Source of the DNA: Actinoplanes xinjiangensis | GTDB taxonomy: Bacteria; Actinomycetota; Actinomycetes; Mycobacteriales; Micromonosporaceae | Reading direction: 5' to 3' | DNA length: 64,000 bases | Assembly (NCBI RefSeq): GCF_003148685.1 | Contig: NZ_QGGR01000001.1 | Span: 620,001 to 684,000 of the forward strand | Part shown: positions 34,728-41,135 of the stretch, piece by piece | Position numbering within the stretch: the first letter of the stretch is position 1 | How the letters are laid out: every line of letters starts with the position of its first letter | Position numbers and translations under genes: made by a program | The notes under the pieces: model-generated | Told to the model about the DNA's origin: nothing | Seen by the model: only the letters and a program-made list of their open reading frames with translations | Databases searched by the model: none

Positions 34728-35813
34728 ATGGCGACATCTGAACAGGTGCCGAGCACTGATCCGGCCCCCGAACCACCCGCGACTGCGCCCCGGCCGAGAT
34801 CCGGCATAGAGCGTGGCAGCGTCATGCGTGACGTGGCCAAACTCGCCGGCGTCTCGCACCAGACCGTGTCGCGCGTGATCAACGAGCATCCCAACGTGCG
34901 CGCCGAGACCAGGGAACGGGTGCTCGCCGCGATGCGGTCGCTCAACTACCGGCGCAACCTGGCCGCACGCACCCTCGCCACCCGGGAGTCACGCACCCTC
35001 GGCATCGTCGGCTTCGAGACCACCCTGTTCGGCCCCGAGTCGATGCTCTACGGCATCGAGAGCGCCGCCCGGGCCGCCGGCTACCTGGTCAGCGTCGCCA
35101 CCGTCCGGGACCTGTCGCACCGGCCCGTACTCGAAGCCGTCGACCGGCTGGTCCAGCACGGCGTCGACGGCATCATCGCGATCGCGCCCAAACCCGCCGT
35201 CACCACGGCACTCACCCACGCCCCCACCGGGATGGCCTGCGTCGCGGTCGGCGGCGACAGCCAGGCCGGATTCCCGACGGTACGGGTCGACAATGCCGCC
35301 GGCGCCCGCATCGCCACCCAGCACCTGCTCGACCTCGGCCACGCCACCGTGCACCACGTGGCCGGCCCCCTCGACTGGCCGGAGGCCCAGGCCCGCGTCG
35401 ACGGCTGGCGGGAGACGCTGTACGCGGCCGGCGCCGTCGTACCGCCGATCACCACCGGGTGGTGGGACGCCGCCGCCGGTTACGAGCAGGGCCGCAAGCT
35501 CGCCGGGGACCCGTCGGTCACCGCGGTCTTCTGCGCCAACGACCGCATCGCCCTCGGCGTGCTGCGCGCCCTCCACGAGGCCGGACGCCGCATACCCGAC
35601 GACGTCAGCGTCGTCGGGTTCGACGACATGCCCGACTCGGGCTACTTCATGCCCCCACTCAGCACCGTCCACCAGGACTTCGCCGAACTCGGCCGGCGGG
35701 CCCTCGCCCTGCTGCTGCACAACCTCGGCCTGCCGGACGGGGACTCGCCCGAGGACGTGGTGGTGGCGCCCCGCCTGAACCCCCGGGCCAGCGCGGCACC
35801 CCCTCGGGACTGA
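34728..35813 (+). CDS. LacI-family regulator of the arabinose operon (AraR-like role)
   Basis: 361 residues. A disordered Pro/Ala-rich N-terminal extension of about 32 residues precedes the helix-turn-helix (VMRDVAKLAGVSHQTVSRVI, about 32-52) and hinge (NYRRNLAARTLATRESRT). The effector domain has VDGIIAIAPKPAV, AVFCANDRIALGVLRALHEA and VSVVGFDDMPDSGYFMPPLS. It is divergent from the arabinose transporter-araA operon, with paired TGTTACCGTTCWCA sites in between, so it most likely represses it until arabinose is present. ATG 34728 (AGGAA upstream) is used. ATG 34824 would give a more usual length for the family. Confidence 0.9.
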   Translation: MATSEQVPSTDPAPEPPATAPRPRSGIERGSVMRDVAKLAGVSHQTVSRVINEHPNVRAETRERVLAAMRSLNYRRNLAARTLATRESRTLGIVGFETTLFGPESMLYGIESAARAAGYLVSVATVRDLSHRPVLEAVDRLVQHGVDGIIAIAPKPAVTTALTHAPTGMACVAVGGDSQAGFPTVRVDNAAGARIATQHLLDLGHATVHHVAGPLDWPEAQARVDGWRETLYAAGAVVPPITTGWWDAAAGYEQGRKLAGDPSVTAVFCANDRIALGVLRALHEAGRRIPDDVSVVGFDDMPDSGYFMPPLSTVHQDFAELGRRALALLLHNLGLPDGDSPEDVVVAPRLNPRASAAPPRD

Positions 35814-35964
35814 CTCCCGTCCCCGGACCGGCGCCAGCACCCCGGTCCGGGGGCGGGTCCACGCCGCGCCCCCCTTCCGGCCCCGCCTTCCCCCCGCCGC
35901 GTCTCCTCCCCCGCCGCGCCTTTCCCCGCCGCGCCTTCTTCCGGCCCGCCTTCCCCCGCCGTGC

Positions 35965-36117
35965 CTTCTTGCGCGCCGCCTCTTCTTGCGCGCCGCGTCT
36001 TCTTGCGCGCCGCGTCTTCTTGCGCGCCGCGTCTTCTTGCGCGCCGCCTCTTCTTGCGCGCCGCGTCTTCTTGCGCGCCGCGTCTTCTTGCGCGCCGCCT
36101 CTTCTTGCGCGCCGCGC
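35965..36117. repeat. 17-bp minisatellite, nine tandem copies, in a gene-free stretch
   Basis: Unit CTTCTTGCGCGCCGCGT repeated nine times without gaps (35965-36117), with C or G at the next-to-last base varying between copies. Related degenerate units flank it (about 35880-36150). The whole 513-bp gap between 35814 and 36326 is pyrimidine- and CG-rich and shows no convincing gene. Since 17 is not a multiple of 3, frames reading through it give Lys/Arg/Ala-rich repeats that are probably artefacts. Likely slippage-prone and variable between strains. Confidence 0.8.
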
Positions 36118-36326
36118 TTCCTCTCCGCCGCGTCTTTCTTGCGTGCCGCCGCTCCCTCGTCCGGGCTCATCCTCGCCGGTGAGACCCATTGCGCTCTGGC
36201 GTCACGCCACTACAGTCCGAGGAGTGCTCGACGACGACACACCGTTCGCGGATTCCCGGTGCCCCGGTGCCGGGCGGTCACGTCGCGCCCCTGCCCATGA
36301 CGCGGTCGTGAAGGGACGGTGAGCAC

Positions 36327-36893
36327 GTGGCTCCCGGATCGAACGGATGGTTCCGCCGACGATCACCCCGCCTCTCCGGCACCCTGCACATCCGCGACGC
36401 CAACGGCCGCGAGCTGGTGGTCCCGCTGCGCGGCCGGGCGTCCCTTCTGACCACGAGCGCCACCCGGCTCCGCGGGCACGGCGAGGTGTGGGCGGTGCAC
36501 ACCACCGCACCCGCCGCCGAGACCAGCCTGATGATCATCTACGGCCGGGGCGGCACCACCGACCTGTCCGGCCGGGGCGGCACCACCGACCTGTCCGGCC
36601 AGGGCCGCACCACCGGTCCGCCCAGCCGGGGCGGCACCACCGACCTGTCCTCCGGGCTCTGCGCCGCCGGCCAGACGATCGTCCTCGACGGGGTGACCTT
36701 CACCTGGCGGACCCCGGGCGCCCCGGCCAACACCGTCCCACGTCAGCGAACGGCACCCAACGGCCTGCCCCGCAACCTGCGTACGCCTCCGGCCCGCTCC
36801 TCCAACGCCCGCTCGGAACCGGTCGCGGACGGTGGTCTGCGCTCCCGCCTGCGCAACATGGTCCGTGTGGTAACCCAGGCCACCCGCCACTGA
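36327..36893 (+). CDS. Hypothetical protein with a four-unit RGGTTDLS repeat
   Basis: 188 residues; I do not recognise a family. The first 75 residues look folded and beta-rich (SGTLHIRDANGRELVVPLRG, EVWAVHTTAPAAETSLMIIY). Four 9-residue units follow (GRGGTTDLS twice exact, then two diverged) encoded by four 27-bp repeats. Then comes a short beta part (TIVLDGVTFTWRTPG) and a basic disordered tail. There is no signal peptide or membrane helix. It starts at GTG 36327 with a weak AAGGGACGG site. The GC pattern at third positions is that of real genes here. It lies between the LacI gene and araD without an obvious functional link. Confidence 0.6.
   Translation: MAPGSNGWFRRRSPRLSGTLHIRDANGRELVVPLRGRASLLTTSATRLRGHGEVWAVHTTAPAAETSLMIIYGRGGTTDLSGRGGTTDLSGQGRTTGPPSRGGTTDLSSGLCAAGQTIVLDGVTFTWRTPGAPANTVPRQRTAPNGLPRNLRTPPARSSNARSEPVADGGLRSRLRNMVRVVTQATRH
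36543..36650 (+). repeat. Four in-frame 27-bp repeats inside the hypothetical gene
   Basis: Units start at 36543, 36570, 36597 and 36624. Units 1 and 2 are identical, 3 and 4 diverged. Each encodes nine residues of the GRGGTTDLS type. The length is a multiple of three, so copy number can change without breaking the frame. Confidence 0.8.
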
Positions 36894-36938
36894 ATTACGG
36901 GTAGCGTCAGTTCCGAGGTGGCCCCCACGGACCCGGCC

Positions 36939-37029
36939 TGTTGGCGCTAACATGCCGTCCGGCGGTCAAGTTCGGCGCGTTTCGGCCTTGTGTCGAAGCA
37001 CATCGGTTCGGTTATCGTGAGCGCTAACA
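36939..37029. promoter_or_regulatory. araD control region with two TGTTAGCGCTAACA-type operators
   Basis: TGTTGGCGCTAACA at 36939-36952 and CGTGAGCGCTAACA at 37016-37029 both match an ideal palindrome TGTTAGCGCTAACA at 12 or 11 of 14 positions. Each is followed by a shared CCGGCGGTC within 16 bp. The second lies 24 bp before the araD start. The sites differ from those of the araA operon, so a different LacI-type regulator may act here. Confidence 0.6.
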
Positions 37030-37053
37030 TCCGGCGGTCGAGGAGAAGACGAC

Positions 37054-37761
37054 GTGACTTACGGTTCGCCGGCCCTGCGCCGGGCCGTGCTGCTGGCCAA
37101 CCAGACCATCCCCAAGGCCGGCCTGGCCCAGCTCACCTGGGGCAACGTCAGCGGTATCGACCGCGAGGGCGGCTTCTACCTGATCAAGCCGTCCGGGGTG
37201 GCCTACGACGAACTCACCGAGGACCACCTGGTCCCCGTCGACCTGCAGACCGGCAAGGTCCTGGCCGGCGACCTGCGCCCGTCCGTCGACAGCGAGAGCC
37301 ACCGCGCGTTCTACCTGGCCTGGCCCTCGATCGGCGGCGTCACCCACACCCACTCCACGAACGCGGTCGCCTTCGCCCAAGCCAACCGGGACATCCCGGT
37401 CCTCGGCACCACCCACGCCGACACGTTCAACGGCCCGGTCCCGGTGACCCGCACCCTCACTCCCGAGGAGTGCGCCACCGACTACGAACTCAACACCGGC
37501 CGCGTCATCATCGAACACATCGGCGACGACGAGGCAGCCGCCGCCATGCCCGCGGCCATCGTCGCCAACCACGGCCCGTTCACGTGGGGCGCCACCCCGC
37601 AGAAGTCCGTCGAACACGGCATCATCCTCGAAGCCGTCGCCGAGATGGCCCTCAAGACGCTCGCCCTCAACCCGACCGCGAGCACCCCTGCCCACCTGCA
37701 GGAACGCCACTTCAAGCGCAAACACGGCCCAGGCGCCTACTACGGCAACCCCCGCCCCTAA
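37054..37761 (+). CDS. araD: L-ribulose-5-phosphate 4-epimerase
   Basis: Class II aldolase-fold enzyme, 235 residues, that turns L-ribulose-5-phosphate into D-xylulose-5-phosphate with a zinc ion. Zinc ligands are His in GVTHTHSTNAVAFAQ (two His) and the later His in ELNTGRVIIEHIGDD or NHGPFTWG. Substrate motifs LTWGNVSG, IKPSGVAYDEL and DSESHRAFYLAWP are all present. It begins at GTG 37054 with GGAGAAG 10 nt upstream. It completes the pathway begun by AraA, but the ribulokinase AraB that must act between them is not in this window. It is transcribed alone from its own operator-bearing promoter. Confidence 0.95.
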   Translation: MTYGSPALRRAVLLANQTIPKAGLAQLTWGNVSGIDREGGFYLIKPSGVAYDELTEDHLVPVDLQTGKVLAGDLRPSVDSESHRAFYLAWPSIGGVTHTHSTNAVAFAQANRDIPVLGTTHADTFNGPVPVTRTLTPEECATDYELNTGRVIIEHIGDDEAAAAMPAAIVANHGPFTWGATPQKSVEHGIILEAVAEMALKTLALNPTASTPAHLQERHFKRKHGPGAYYGNPRP

Positions 37762-38055
37762 ACCCCTCATCGGGTACGCCCACCTGCCCCGACCCCACCC
37801 CGGTCCGGAAAGGCACCTCCGCCCGGCCGGGCAGGCGCACCACGCTCGGTGTGCTCCCCATCCGGCCCGGCAACCGTACCGGCAGTCGGGGCGCGACTGC
37901 TCTGATGTCCCGGCTGAAGGCCCTCGCTCGGCCGTTCCCCGGCCCTGCCCGCAGGCGCAGCGCTCGGCTGCCCGCGCTTCGTCAACCCGAGCCGCGCTTT
38001 CCGGCTCCCACAGAACTGCGCCGGGTGGCGTCCCACCTGCTAGCGGGTCTCGTCC

Positions 38056-38108
38056 GGCTGGCGCTCACCGCTGTCTCCCGGGTGCCGAGACAGCGGTGAG
38101 CGCCAGCC
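38056..38108. repeat. Dispersed 53-bp palindrome, copy B
   Basis: Same layout as copy A: 21-nt arms starting GGCTGGCGCTCACCGCTGTC, 11-nt loop, near-perfect complement. The variable arm bases differ from copy A (CGCT for TTCT) and the opposite arm has changed to match (AGCG for AGAA). This is compensatory change. It lies in the 606-bp gene-free gap between araD and the PstS-like gene (37762-38367), where nothing else coding is supported. Confidence 0.8.
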
Positions 38109-38155
38109 GGTTCGTCGTGGCCGAACCAGCAAGGCGACAACTGGCGACGATGCGG

Positions 38156-38290
38156 GCACACGATCGGCGATCGTGAGCGCGCACCGTCGCCATTACCGCG
38201 ATGCGAGCACACGGGCGGCCTTGCGTGAGCGTCCACCATCGTCATCACGACGGCCAGGACACACGATCGCGCATTGTGCGCTTCCACCAC
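38156..38290. repeat. Degenerate 51-bp tandem repeat, about three units
   Basis: Units at 38156-38206, 38207-38257 and from 38258 share a plan: a CACACG-led small inverted repeat (unit 1 CACGATCGGCGATCGTG, perfect 8-bp arms; unit 3 CACGATCGCGCATTGTG with one wobble), then a CCACCRTCGYCATYACG-like half. The stem is kept while bases change, which suggests structural constraint. No coding potential is evident. Confidence 0.55.
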
Positions 38291-38367
38291 CGCTGCCCCT
38301 CGGCCGACTGTGGCGTAACGGGCGGGCGCTGGGGTGCGGTGGGCCGGTGCTGGGGAGCGGGGCGGGG

Positions 38368-39408
38368 TCAGCCGAGGGTGGCTATCGCCTGGGTCACCTG
38401 GGTCTGGAGGGCGGGTGGCAGTGGGGCGTATCCGGCCTGTTCGGCGGCCTGCTGGCCGGCCCTTCCGGCGGCGTAGGTCAGGAAGCTGCGGGTCACCGGT
38501 GTGATCTTGGTACGGCAGACCAGCTCGTAGGTGACCTGGACTATCGGGTAGGCGCCGGCGGTGGCGGCGGTGTAGTCGATCTCCAGGCGCAGGTCGTCGG
38601 ACACCTGGGCGGAGGCGATCGTCTGGGCGGCCGCCTCGTCGGTGGCCTGGGCCCAGCTGCCGTCCGGGGTGCCGACCCGGACGGTCGGCAGGTCGGTGAC
38701 CCGGGCGTAGGAGGATTCGACGTAGCCGATGGCGCCGTCGGTTCGGGCGATCGCGGCGACGACACGGTGGCTGCCGCGCAGGCCGTCGCCGCCGGGGAGG
38801 GGCCAGTCGCTGCCGGAGCCGTGCGGCCAACTGGACGGGGCCGCCGCGGTCAGGTAGCGGAGGAAGTTGGCGGTCGTGCCCGAGCCGTCCGAGCGGTGGA
38901 CGGTGCGGATCTTCGTGGCGGGCAGGACCGTACCGGGATTGTCCCCGGCGATGGCGGGGTCGTTCCAGGCGGTGACCGTTCCGCTGAAGATCCCGGCGAT
39001 GGTCTGCGGTGTCAGGCGGAGATCGCCCACTCCGGCGACGTTGTAGGCGAGCGCGATCGGGCCGATCACCAGGGGCAGGTGTACGACCGGGCCGCCGCAC
39101 CGGGTGCCGGCGCGCTGGAGGTCGGTCCCGGCGAGCGGGGTGTCGGTGCCGGCGAAGTCGCCGGTTCCCTCGATGAACGCGCGGACGCCGGCGCCGGAAC
39201 CGGTGCTCGTGTAGGCGACGGCGGCGTCGGCACAGGCGATCTGGTAGGCCTTGATCCAGGCGTTGACCGCGTTCGTCTGTGCCGAGGAGCCCTGCCCGGA
39301 GACGGCACCGGAGGCACAGGCGATCGGCGGCTCCGGCTCGGCGGGGGTGTCGCAGGCGGTCAGGGCGAGGACGAGCGGGGCCAGGACTGCCAGAACTCGC
39401 AGCCTCAT
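38368..39408 (-). CDS. PstS-like substrate-binding lipoprotein
   Basis: 346 residues. The lipobox is ALTAC (Cys about 19), then a PstS-type domain: ASGAVSGQGSSAQTNAVNAW, DFAGTDTPLAG, IGPIALAYNVAG, KIRTVHRSDGSGTTANFLRY and YPIVQVTYELVC. The SGQGSSAQ and RSDGSGT loops are the phosphate-binding loops in PstS. However, no pstCAB genes follow; the upstream neighbour, 245 bp away on the same strand, is a four-helix membrane protein. It may therefore serve sensing rather than transport, or work with a Pst channel elsewhere. The start ATG 39408 gives a clean signal peptide. Confidence 0.88.
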   Translation of the reverse strand: MRLRVLAVLAPLVLALTACDTPAEPEPPIACASGAVSGQGSSAQTNAVNAWIKAYQIACADAAVAYTSTGSGAGVRAFIEGTGDFAGTDTPLAGTDLQRAGTRCGGPVVHLPLVIGPIALAYNVAGVGDLRLTPQTIAGIFSGTVTAWNDPAIAGDNPGTVLPATKIRTVHRSDGSGTTANFLRYLTAAAPSSWPHGSGSDWPLPGGDGLRGSHRVVAAIARTDGAIGYVESSYARVTDLPTVRVGTPDGSWAQATDEAAAQTIASAQVSDDLRLEIDYTAATAGAYPIVQVTYELVCRTKITPVTRSFLTYAAGRAGQQAAEQAGYAPLPPALQTQVTQAIATLG

Positions 39409-39653
39409 ACCTTCCTACCTCTCAACTGGAGAACCTCCCGCTCTCGACCGGAGAGGCTCCCGGACCACCGGTACGGGCGGCGGGCAGGCGAGACGCCACT
39501 CCGGCGGACGACGGCGCAAAGAAGGACGGTGCGACCAAGACGCACGGTGGCACGCAAACCCACAGCGGCGCGAAGGCGCATGGTGTGGGGGCGCGTAAGG
39601 GAAGGTGCCACGGGGAGGGAGGCCTGCGCGGAAGCGCCGAGCGGGTGGACGCC

Positions 39654-40982
39654 TCATCGGTATTCGGCCAGGCGTGGGCGTACCGCCAGAGGTAGTAAGG
39701 AGAGGACCGCCGTCAGGAAGAGGGTCGGCAACCAGGACCAACCGGTCAGCGTGGTCTCCGCGGCGCGCAGCGACCGGTCGAAGTGCTGCCGGCGGGTCTC
39801 GGTGGCGTCGGCGACCGACGCGTCGAAGTACGCGAAGTCGAAGGCCGCGTCGCCGCGCCGGATTCCGGTGAGCAGACCGACCGCCTCGGCTGTCTTGCCG
39901 CTGTCGGCGAGGGCGAGGATTCGCTGGTGGACGGCCTGGTAGGCGGCCCAGCGGCCGGCGGCGACGGGTCCGGCGACCTGGGCGAGGCCGCCGCGGGCGG
40001 AGGCGGCGGCGGTCACCGATGCGGAGCCGGAGGACAGAGCCCGGTCGAGGGATCGGATCTTGCAGGCGGGGTCGCCGGTCAGGCAGTCCGACTTGGCGGT
40101 GAAGTCGTCGCGGTAGTAGGAGAGGTTGGCCGACACCAGGTAGCGGCCGGTGTCGGCGGCGGCGTCGTAGCCGAGGGCCCGCAACTCGGACAGGGCGAGG
40201 TGCGGGCCCAGCCCGGCGTCGCGGCCGTCGGCGAGCTGCCGCGACTGGAGTTGCAGCACCACCGTGGCGGAGAGGGCGAGTAGCAGGCTGATCGCGGTGG
40301 CGGCGAGCAGTGCCGGGTTCCAGAGGCGGTGGAAGCGGCGGGCCATCCAGATCTGAAGGAAGATCAGGAGCGCGACGAGGGCGCCACCGAGGAGGACGGC
40401 GACGGCGGTTCCGGTGGTCTCGGTGGCGGATTTCTGGGCGTACGCGTCGTCGAGGCGCCGCTGGCTCTGCTCCCGTAACCGCTGGGCGTCCGGCAGCAGG
40501 CGCTGGTGCAGCAGGTTGGTGGCCTGCGTCCAGTAGCCGAGCCGGTCGGCCGCGGACGGGGCGGCGAGGGCCTGGCCGACCCGCTGACGGTAGACGGCCA
40601 GCCCGTCCATCAGGCGCAGGGTGACGGCGCTGTCGGCGGTCGAGCTCTGGAGGTCCCGGTCGGCCTGGTAGCCGCGGTCGCGGTAGACGCCGAGCGCGTC
40701 GATCCGGCTGCTCGCCGACTCGTCGCCGTCTCCGGCGAGAAGGATCCGGGTGACCTGGGCGTCGAGGTCGCTGAGGGCGAAGTACAGGTCGGCGGCGGTG
40801 GCGGCCTGCGGTGCGGCGTCGCGGCCGATGAGCCGTACCTGATCGCGGACGCTGATCATGACGACGGTGAGGGCGGTCAGCAGCACGACCGCCACGACGG
40901 CGGTGAGGGCGGTGAACAAACGCAGGAGTCCGGGTGTGTCGCGCCGGATTTCTATCGCGGGCACGCCGTCACGGTAAGCCAT
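39654..40982 (-). CDS. Four-helix membrane protein with two helical extracellular domains (GlnX-like)
   Basis: 442 residues. The membrane helices are at about 20-45, 190-213, 222-243 and 415-433, giving two external domains (46-189 and 244-414) that are mostly helical. These have 4HB-sensor-like features (SDLDAQVTRILLAGD, ELRALGYDAAADTGRYLVSA). One disulfide is likely (CLTGDPAC). Size and topology fit actinobacterial GlnX, which reads out a GlnH binding protein for the kinase PknG. Here the adjacent binding protein is PstS-like and no pknG is present, so the signalling idea is only a hypothesis. It has no catalytic domain. The start could be the ATG or a GTG 18 bases further in. Confidence 0.55.
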   Translation of the reverse strand: MAYRDGVPAIEIRRDTPGLLRLFTALTAVVAVVLLTALTVVMISVRDQVRLIGRDAAPQAATAADLYFALSDLDAQVTRILLAGDGDESASSRIDALGVYRDRGYQADRDLQSSTADSAVTLRLMDGLAVYRQRVGQALAAPSAADRLGYWTQATNLLHQRLLPDAQRLREQSQRRLDDAYAQKSATETTGTAVAVLLGGALVALLIFLQIWMARRFHRLWNPALLAATAISLLLALSATVVLQLQSRQLADGRDAGLGPHLALSELRALGYDAAADTGRYLVSANLSYYRDDFTAKSDCLTGDPACKIRSLDRALSSGSASVTAAASARGGLAQVAGPVAAGRWAAYQAVHQRILALADSGKTAEAVGLLTGIRRGDAAFDFAYFDASVADATETRRQHFDRSLRAAETTLTGWSWLPTLFLTAVLSLLPLAVRPRLAEYR

Positions 40983-41135
40983 TACCGCAATTGCGCGACA
41001 GCGCGCCCGATCGTTTCCCGTTCGTTCACTATTCGTTTATTCACCGGCTGTGAGCTGGACATATGCGCTTTGCGGAGCGCCGCTCAATGGTGATCCACCC
41101 CTTTGCCGGCCGTGGAGATCGGCCGGGTGGTGGCG

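Noticed and set aside
35659..36189. Lys/Arg/Ala-rich histone-like protein on the minus strand
   Set aside because: It arises from reading a 17-bp minisatellite; several frames on both strands are open there with similar composition, and the frame runs into antisense of the LacI gene.
37767..38036. A small minus-strand gene in the araD to PstS gap
   Set aside because: No ribosome site, no likeness to anything and a low-complexity Arg/Gly/Pro composition. Left as gene-free sequence.
36990..38099. A + strand frame covering araD and running to 38099
   Set aside because: It is an Arg/Pro-rich out-of-frame shadow of araD; the araD frame itself matches a known enzyme from end to end.
39409..39653. 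A gene between the PstS-like and GlnX-like genes
   Set aside because: Short frames on both strands lack ribosome sites and show no protein-like pattern. I see nothing definite in this 245-bp stretch.
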